The notes below the pieces were generated by a model. The model was given only the letters and a program-made list of their open reading frames with translations. It ran no database searches and was not told the DNA's origin. From NCBI GenBank assembly GCA_963082875.1, contig OY720101.1:372001-436000 (forward strand): a stretch of DNA of 64,000 nt, in the 5' to 3' direction. This document shows positions 57,101 through 64,000 of the stretch, one piece after another. This stretch comes from Corella eumyota (Eukaryota; Chordata; Ascidiacea; Phlebobranchia; Corellidae). How positions within the stretch are numbered: the stretch's first letter is position 1; every line of letters starts with the position of its first letter. The position numbers were made by a program, and so were the translations under genes.

Positions 57101-60100
57101 AAGGAAATCTAGATCGTAAATTTAGTGTTAATGTAGAACAAAACGGTTCCCCCTTTTTAACCTTAGATCAAGTTACACCCCCAGTAACAATTACTCAGTT
57201 AACGCCAAACACGGTAGTCCAATTATTTGTTACAACTAGTAACCAGTTCGGATTGAGTGACGGGAGTGAAGTGCATACATTTAATACACGTACTTACTTT
57301 GTTTATAAGATAAAAATATAAAATTCAAATACTATTATTTTTATTTGTATTAGATTTATAATCTTACACAATCTATTCAACAAAGATGATTGTATTAACA
57401 GAAATTGCTTTTAGTCGCACCAGCCCGTCCAACGGTAATGATTCAAAACAGCTTTGCAACAAACATCAGCTTTTCGGTAACTCAAGATCTCGGGGGTAGG
57501 GCAAGTCTTTTGATTCAATTTGAATACACGCTGACTCTACCCTCCAACCCGGATATTGATGGTACTTCTATGGATAATGAATTCACAGTTGATAATCTCG
57601 TTCCTAACACTGAATATGAAATAAGAGTTTTATCGATGTTCCTAGATTTTAATGCTGTGGGTGTTCCAATATCAGTAGGGACAGGTAAATATTATATTTA
57701 ACTACTAAAAACATTAACTTTTATTTTTGCTAAAGATATGTCTCAACTAATTTTTATTTGTTTCAGCTGAATGTTACAATTTAAATAAGTACAACAAGTA
57801 TTGAAACAACAAATTAAATTTATGAATATTTTTAGTTCCATCTACAACTGTAACGAATATTCAAGATATGGTTGATGACACTATAACCATTTCGTGGGAT
57901 AGCCCAACTGAGGGAAATCTTGATTTTATATTTAATGTCAAAGTTTTTACTGAATCAACACCAATGTCAAACACATTTAATTTAGTTGAAAATAGTCAGA
58001 CAAATGCTAATTCCTTTAATGTTTTTACACCTGTTCCGTTTACTCTTTACAAATTTGAAGTAACAGTAGGAAATATTTATGGCATGGCTGAAGATTCTTC
58101 TTCTCATGAAGTTATGTCAGGTAGGATTTAGCAAAACAAACTTTGAATTTAATGTATAAATAAAAAAAACTAAATATTTGTTACCATCCAATGACTTTAA
58201 AATATTTAAATCAATTTGAAATATCATGTTACTGCAATTTTAACCAAACAAAGACCGATACAACACTTCTTTTACTAACTTATTTTTTTTGCTTCGGTCA
58301 TAAGTTATATAACAATAAGGTGTATTTATTGCAAGTAAAAGTAACTTTTAACATTTTGAGTATAATTTTAAAAACATTTTTTACAGAACCTGGAGCAGAT
58401 TCTGTATTATGTGTAGATTTAACTGAAACTTCAATAACTGTGATGCGCGATATTGCTCAACCAACAGCAGCAATAGATATGTACACAATTATGTTAGGTT
58501 CAGCTACAATGGCTGGAAGTTCACCAGATGGTCCAATCACCTTTACAAACCTTGAATCTGGAACTGAATATGCTTCTCAAATTACTACAACGTTTTCAGG
58601 AGTTGGAGAAAAGATCTCTAACTCAGTAGTTTGTGGAACAGGTTTAAAGCTTGTTTTGTGTAAACGTTAAGCAATATGTTTCTCGTCTTTATATACGGTT
58701 AACCTAAAACAAATGTAGAAAATAATAATAAAATTTAGCGAACACATAGGTTACACTTAATGCAACCTTTATTATTTAGCATCTTCTGCTCCCACATTTA
58801 CAAGTGCACCTCAAGATGACAACACAAGAATTGGTTTGTTAATAACCAGACCTTCAGGGACTATAACAAATGTGCAGTACATTGTAGCAATTTCTGGAGA
58901 GGTAGATGTTGAAACTGGATTTTTGTCAGTTTCACCTTTTACGTACATAACAAATCAACTAGTTATTAACACAGCGTACAATATTAGTATAGCTACTGAA
59001 AATCAATACGGAGTGGGTTCATTTTCAAATTTTAGTCAATTCGGAACAGGTAAACATTTTATTTGTGTTTAATCAATAGATTACACAGTTGTTAATTGAA
59101 CTTAGTTTTATAACACTTTTAAAGCAAAACACAATAAATGTATGACTTCTAAAACTAGTTAAAATTTGTATTTTGTAGGCCCAGATCAAATCGTTACAAA
59201 TGTTGTTAGCATCACCCAAAGTTCAATCTTCATAAGTTTTGATGAATATACAGAAGGAGATATACCAATAAGCAATTACGTTTTAACTTACTCGCCAATA
59301 CAAGTAGGAGAAATGCCTATAATTATACCGTCAGCTGGACCATTTGAACACGAACTAACAAACTTAGAGACAAACCGGTTGTACACGTTGTCTGTTGCAG
59401 CTGTAAATGAATTTGGTAGAATAAGCGAAATCAATCCGAGTCATATATCAACATGTAAGAACCACTAAAGAAAACTGTTGTAAATTTTAACCACTTTATT
59501 AAATTTTTTTTATTTTTTTGCCATTGACACACTTTATTGAATTGTTATATTAAATTAATATTTCTATCTTGATTTAAAAAAATTGTCATTAAGGTAAACT
59601 TTATTACTTTTATATCTGTGTTAATCTTAGCTCCCCCAATCCCGCCCATGTTAATACAAGCTCTTGGACTTGACCCAACAACCACAACTCTGCCTGTAGA
59701 ATGGTTTCCTATTGAGGACTTAGAAGGTGGAAGTGAAATAGTATCATACTCAATCAAGGTGGTTTAATATTTACATAAATATATTTAAAACAAACACTAA
59801 TATGATAAATCAATTAGAATAACGCGGTATTTACTAACATATTGCTTAAGTCCTTTGGTAGATTTACTGCATTACAAAATATGGGTAAATGTTAAATTTT
59901 TTAATCAACAGGTAGTTGATGGAAATGGAAATGAGAACGTTTTCCGATTCACACCAAGCGCGCGAAAGAAACGAGCTTTAGTAGAAGAAGCAACAAACGT
60001 GTTTGTTTTAGATGGGTTGTCGCCAAACACCGTCTACAATGTTTCAATTGCTGCCGGCAATTCGGATGGAATAGGGCCGTTCACGAATCCCATAATACTT

Positions 60101-63018
60101 TGTACAGGTTGATATGTTAGAAAAATTTAATTTGGTATATTTTTAGTCTTGTTAAAACCGATTTTTAAGGTTGGTCTCTTTGTTATTTTATATATACAAA
60201 AGTTTGCCTAAAAACTTTTGTTCAGCCCCTCTACCTGGAGATTCACCGATGAAAAGTGACAACCAAACAGCAACGACAATAACTTTAAGTTGGACAGCTC
60301 AAAATTCAGAAGGTGACGCAGCATTAACTGCATACAAGCTCTCATGGAGTTCAGCTTATGATGAAGAAAACTGTGTGGAGTTAGATGGTGATGTTCTAAG
60401 TTATACAATTACTGATCTTATACCGGCTACTGCGTACAATATAACTTTGAAAATTGGAAATAGTCATGGTTTTTCTGACGCTTCTGAGTCAATTGGAATT
60501 CGAACGAAATCTGGAATAATATGTTCAGCTACTCCAATGATTTTGTAAGTAAAGAAAAATACTAGTTGTGCTTATAAAATAAATGTAATACCATAGTGTA
60601 TGTCATTATTTAAACATTTTCTTTAATTATTGTAATAGAATTGACTCCAACGATTATGACTATTTGAACCCAAACAACCCAGGTCAAGTTGTTATTTCCA
60701 CAAATAAAGTTGACACCATGATGATTTACAACAACATTCAACCTCAATGCAAACCTGCAGTCCTAGATCCAATGAGACTAAAGTTCAACTTTAATTTATC
60801 TGATTGTGAACCACAAATAACTGTAATTTTTTATACAAAATCTATATGTACTTTTAATTGTTGTATACTTTGTTACTAAACCTTAAACATTGTTAAAGGT
60901 TGAGAATGGAATATTCCAAACAACGTACACTGTAAGAAGAGCTGACGTTGAAGACAAAAGTTCACCTGTTCAAAGATTTGAGGAAACTGCCTGTATTGAA
61001 TTTGTTTGTGAATTTAACGAATCGGTTGAAATTTGGTCTGACGTTATTAAGCCATTTATTAGGTATATTATCATTTATTACATTGGGTACTTTCTATATT
61101 TGATGGTAAAGTTGAACACTGACAAAGATTTAACTTACTGTCAATAATTTGTTTTAAGGAAATTGGAACTTGCACGTGAGAAAGAAAAAGGAGAGTTTGA
61201 AGTTTCGATCCACTTTTATGAGAATAGCAGTTACGTTACTGAAATAACCGAAGATCCAGTTGTTGTTCTAGTTCCTGATTATGTTTACACACAAGTTAAG
61301 ATTCAGGCTGAAAGTAGTGACATTGTTTTACAGGTACTAACTAATAATAAGGTTTTATAACATACATTATTACAGGTTTCATAAAAAAACCTAAACTTAG
61401 CAAGAAATTAAACTTTATTTAAATAGTTTAATATTAATTTTAAATTGGGATTTGGTTTTTAGACTTTGGAATGTATTGCAACACCCCAAGCAGATGGAAG
61501 CGGTGATATTATTTATAATCTTGTAGCAAATGGGTAAGGAAACATTTTAGTTGGGTTGTAACAACATTTGCATCTGCATGTTTACATACCATAAATGTCA
61601 CCTTAAAAGTTAATATTTAACGTTAATAATAACGTTAATCAACTAACTTTGATAAATATTGCAAAGTGAAAGTGCTTCTAACGACGGAGATGAAGCTGGA
61701 GACATTATAGTCACAAAAAATTTTGAGCCATTTACGTCCGAGTTTCAGTTCCGATCTTTTGTCTGGACAAACTTGACTGAGGAAGATATTTACTTGCACT
61801 GCACTGTTCGAATTTGTGACGTGGCATCTGGAGAAGACTGCAGCACAGCATTCGTAATTAGTTGTACTAAAAAGTTAATTAAAACTTTTCTTGTTAACCA
61901 AATAAAACTTAAAATTTCCTTTTAATTTTTTTCTACCAGTTTACAAATATAAGTTGTATACATAACTTTTCTTTTTTTTCCAATTATATGTTTAGAAAAG
62001 AAAACGTCGAGACATCCCACACAAAAGCATTCATTTAATTTCATTTGGACCAATCAAGTCACAGAACATAAACAACTGCAAAAACGTAAGTTTTTTCAAA
62101 TCAAAAAACCAAAACATTTCCTAAGTTTTTAAAAATAAAATGTATAATCAACAAACCTCTTTTTAACAGAAAAATGGAGGTTGTAGCGATTTATGTGAAG
62201 ATTTTAGCGGTTATTCTGTTTGTGGGTGTTTTGGAGGAAGAATTTTAGACAGTGATCAGAAGACTTGCCAAGATTTGAGTGGTCAGTTACAAATATCTTA
62301 CTTACATTACCAAGTTTTCATTCTTAGCATTTTATTTTAAATGCTATGTTGGATGTTTATACAGAAAGTTCAACTTTCTTTTAATCTTTAACTTTTATTA
62401 TGCGTGGTGTAGTGGTAAGAACACTTGCTACACTACAAATGAGGTCGTGGGTTCAATCCCCACTAACCTCATGCTGTAGCGCCCTTGGGTAAGGCGCTAT
62501 AAAATGTATAAACTCCTGCTAAGCCAACACTCAATCAGCAGCATAATTACCGGGCAAATATAATCTATAATATTCCAAACTGCCACAGGCAACTCAAGAC
62601 TGGGTCTGAGTAACTAATGTTACTCTATGTTTAAGTCACGCATCTGACTTTCCCTAGTTGAGGATAAAGATTTATACAAAAAAAAAATTATACTCAATTA
62701 AAGTATATTCATTTATGCTAACGGTTATTAGCAATGTTACCCAATTAAGGAATTTTGCTTATATCATAAACTATATATCCAAAATTGCGCAAAATTAAGT
62801 AATATTTTAGTGTTCAACAAGGTAATACCATTATTAAAATATTATAGTAAAAACAATATGGCAAACCTTGAAAATTTCAATTTATTCCGCTTATGTTTTT
62901 AGGTGTTGGTGTAACATATGAAGACACAAACAGCACCATTCTTATTTTCATTGGATTTGCTATGGTCATTATTCTTTCAGCTGCACTACTTAAATCTACA
63001 AGAAAAAATAAGAATTAA
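51159..63018 (+). CDS. FN3-ZP-EGF transmembrane protein, tandem paralogue B (intact)
   Basis: 31 exons, 6426 nt, 2141 residues. Signal peptide exon 51159-51231 (MMWILRLLFGFGCFGNLAYG). FN3 exons: 51517-51741, 51886-52179, 52273-52545, 52623-52745, 53124-53273, 53499-53573, 53653-53859, 54046-54303, 54494-54763, 55199-55468, 55627-55911, 56160-56414, 56493-56777, 57020-57289, 57415-57684, 57836-58120, 58387-58641, 58780-59049, 59179-59454, 59631-59758, 59912-60107, 60226-60544, giving about 19 FN3 domains. Every exon from 51517 to 59454 is a multiple of three with phase-1 ends, which favours domain gain and loss by exon shuffling. A ZP domain, EGF-like domain and TM follow (listed next). ZP proteins polymerise into egg coats and other matrices (family knowledge); an egg-coat or epithelial-matrix role is inference. 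An RKKR site lies in the penultimate FN3. Confidence 0.92.
52859..53064 (-). mobile_element. tRNA-headed SINE with internal deletion
   Basis: In a gene B intron. Tail TATATCCTTATCCTCGATG joins directly to AGTTGCCCAATAATTATGC: the region with the CGACCTAAACATAGAG and CAGTCTCGAGTTGCC segments is missing. Head intact. Confidence 0.9.
54779..55070 (-). mobile_element. tRNA-headed SINE, full length
   Basis: In a gene B intron. Tail TTTTTTGTATATATTTTTAT, head CCACTACACCACGCTGCCGG. Absent from gene A. Confidence 0.93.
60639..63018 (+). other. ZP domain, cleavage site, EGF-like domain and TM of paralogue B
   Basis: Exons 60639-60822, 60899-61062, 61159-61333, 61463-61533, 61667-61873, 62001-62085, 62170-62281, 62903-63018. 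ZP-N: FNLSDCEPQIT, TYTVRRADVED, ETACIEFVCEF. ZP-C: FEVSIHFYENSSY, LECIATP, FRSFVWTNLTEEDIYLHCTV, RICDVASGEDCSTAFVISC; the LHC..V.ICD signature matches uromodulin-type ZP domains. KKKRRD is the consensus-type cleavage site, followed by HLISFGPI like the external hydrophobic patch. The EGF-like domain CKNKNGGCSDLCEDFSGYSV has six Cys. TM helix ILIFIGFAMVIILSAALL, then the short basic tail KSTRKNKN. Confidence 0.9.
62401..62690 (+). mobile_element. tRNA-headed SINE, full length
   Basis: In the gene B intron before the TM exon. Starts TGCGTGGTGTAGTGGTAAGA and ends GATAAAGATTTATACAAAAA. Gene A lacks it. Confidence 0.93.
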
Positions 63019-63370
63019 AAAGAAACTTTAAATAACAAACTTATAAACATATAGCCTAAACTTATAAACATATATTGTACTTAAACTAAATATCCAGTTA
63101 TCATAAATATATATTCAAATATTATAAACACATTGTTTGTATTTAAAGAATCCATTAGGAAGAAAAAGTTTTGTTACATTTAGTTTAAAAAAAAAATTAT
63201 TTTTGTGTAGAAGTTCAGTTATTTAATGCAAAAACAACATATTTTGAATTGCGATTATTTTACAAGTTTATAAACATATTTATTATAATCTGAATGTGAT
63301 CTATTAACAGAATGCAAAACTTTCAAAAAAATGAAAGCTACAACATTTTATAAAATCTAAAAATCTAAAA
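63019..63370. other. 3' UTR of gene B and intergenic DNA
   Basis: AT-rich. A short duplicated phrase (CTTATAAACATATA) occurs twice right after the stop codon. No canonical AATAAA was seen close by. No other gene. Confidence 0.5.
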
Positions 63371-63657
63371 CCGGCAGTGTGGTGTAGTGGTAGAAACATT
63401 TCCTACACTACATGAGGTTGTGTGTTCAATTCCCACTGCTCTTATGCTGTAGCGCCTTCAAGTAAGGTGCTATAAACGTTATGAACTCCTGTTGAGCCAA
63501 CTTTTAATCAGTAGCATAATTATCAGGCATTTATAATCTATAATATCCCAAACTTTTACAGGCAACTCGAGACTGGGTCGGAGTAACTTATGTTACTCTT
63601 TGTTTAGGTTGCGCATTCCGCCTTTCCACATCGAGGATAAAGATATATACAAAAAAG
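63371..63657 (+). mobile_element. tRNA-headed SINE, full length
   Basis: Starts CCGGCAGTGTGGTGTAGTGG and ends GAGGATAAAGATATATACAA plus A-run. Downstream of gene B. Confidence 0.93.
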
Positions 63658-63913
63658 TAAAAAAATATTCACAAACTTTTTAAACTATACCTACATCTTA
63701 GAAATATCTATGACTAGTGATTGAGTTAGAAACTTTATAAGTTTTTTCCTTTATCAATAATTCCATTCCAAATTAATTTCAAATCAACAAGAATTCATTA
63801 ATTAAAATAAGGATTTTCTGCTTGTAAGAAGACCTGCTGATAACACAGCTTCCAAACTTGTTTTCAGGTATAAATTTTTATACCAAGTAAATATAAAAAG
63901 TTAATAAATTAAT

Positions 63914-63973
63914 TTAGAAAACTACTGTATATGTCCAAACTGTTGCAACCACAAACCCAATATACGCAAATAT
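63914..63973 (-). CDS. Possible terminal exon of a minus-strand membrane protein
   Basis: On the minus strand, a good acceptor (TTTTTTACAG) is followed by 20 codons encoding IFAYIGFVVATVWTYTVVF and a stop. It is a hydrophobic, helix-like segment with a G-F-x-x-x-x-W-x-Y pattern reminiscent of cation-exchanger membrane segments, though the match is weak. A donor-like GT after TYT (63925-63924) would allow continuation instead. The rest of the gene would lie beyond 64000. Confidence 0.35.
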   Translation of the reverse strand: MFAYIGFVVATVWTYTVVF

Positions 63974-64000
63974 CTGTAAAAAACTTTTTAAATAATCAAC

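Noticed and set aside
62401-62475. True tRNA genes in the SINE heads
   Set aside because: A- and B-box-like motifs are present, but the heads continue into the SINE body, recur in many copies and do not show a full cloverleaf with a clear anticodon arm.
1-64000. LTR, retroviral, Polinton or LINE coding sequence
   Set aside because: No reverse transcriptase, integrase, capsid or long terminal repeat signature was recognised in any frame.

Overview
The window looks like nuclear DNA of a tunicate, most likely Ciona (C. intestinalis/robusta type). It is AT-rich, with compact multi-exon genes and short GT-AG introns. A tRNA-headed SINE of about 280 bp recurs about 15 times on both strands; from memory it resembles the composite SINE Cics-1 of C. 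intestinalis, a name I could not verify. ARFRP1 is unmistakably chordate-like. No bacterial features, CRISPR array, LTR element or virus-like element was seen.

Layout. 1-1732 (-): the 5' part of a BTB/zinc-finger gene, cut by the window edge. 2723-4140 (+): ARFRP1, complete. 4810-5611 (-): a small secreted Cys-rich (Ly6/uPAR-like) protein. 6724-9219 (+): a linker-histone-like chromatin protein with an acidic N-terminus. 9794-17130 (+): a 20-exon single-pass receptor (six Ig domains, one FN3, Thr-rich stalk, TM, short tail). 17131-22045: repeats (SINEs, a hAT-type MITE) and a weak minus-strand gene candidate. 22046-36418 (+): a six-PDZ scaffold of NHERF/PDZK1 type with an acidic eight-residue repeat near its C-terminus; two orphan 5' exons may also fit the Ig receptor. 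36419-39201: AT-rich DNA with relics of a further copy of the next gene family. 39202-50353 and 51159-63018 (+): two tandem paralogues of a large cell-surface protein (signal peptide, about 19 FN3 domains, ZP domain, EGF-like domain, TM). The second is intact (2141 codons). The first carries a stop codon before the ZP domain and a frameshift inside it. 63019-64000: one SINE and a possible minus-strand terminal exon.

Exon coordinates were derived by hand from splice sites and reading-frame continuity. For ARFRP1, the secreted protein, the histone-like gene, the Ig receptor, the PDZ gene and the second FN3-ZP gene the exon lengths sum to whole codons, which supports the models.

The most interesting part is the FN3-ZP pair. 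The two copies are nearly identical at both ends, introns included, but strongly diverged in the middle FN3 exons. That is the pattern expected of gene conversion at the ends plus old or diversifying divergence in the centre, in a family whose ZP architecture suggests an egg-coat or other extracellular-matrix role. The neighbouring Ig receptor and PDZ scaffold might form a receptor-scaffold set, but that is inference.
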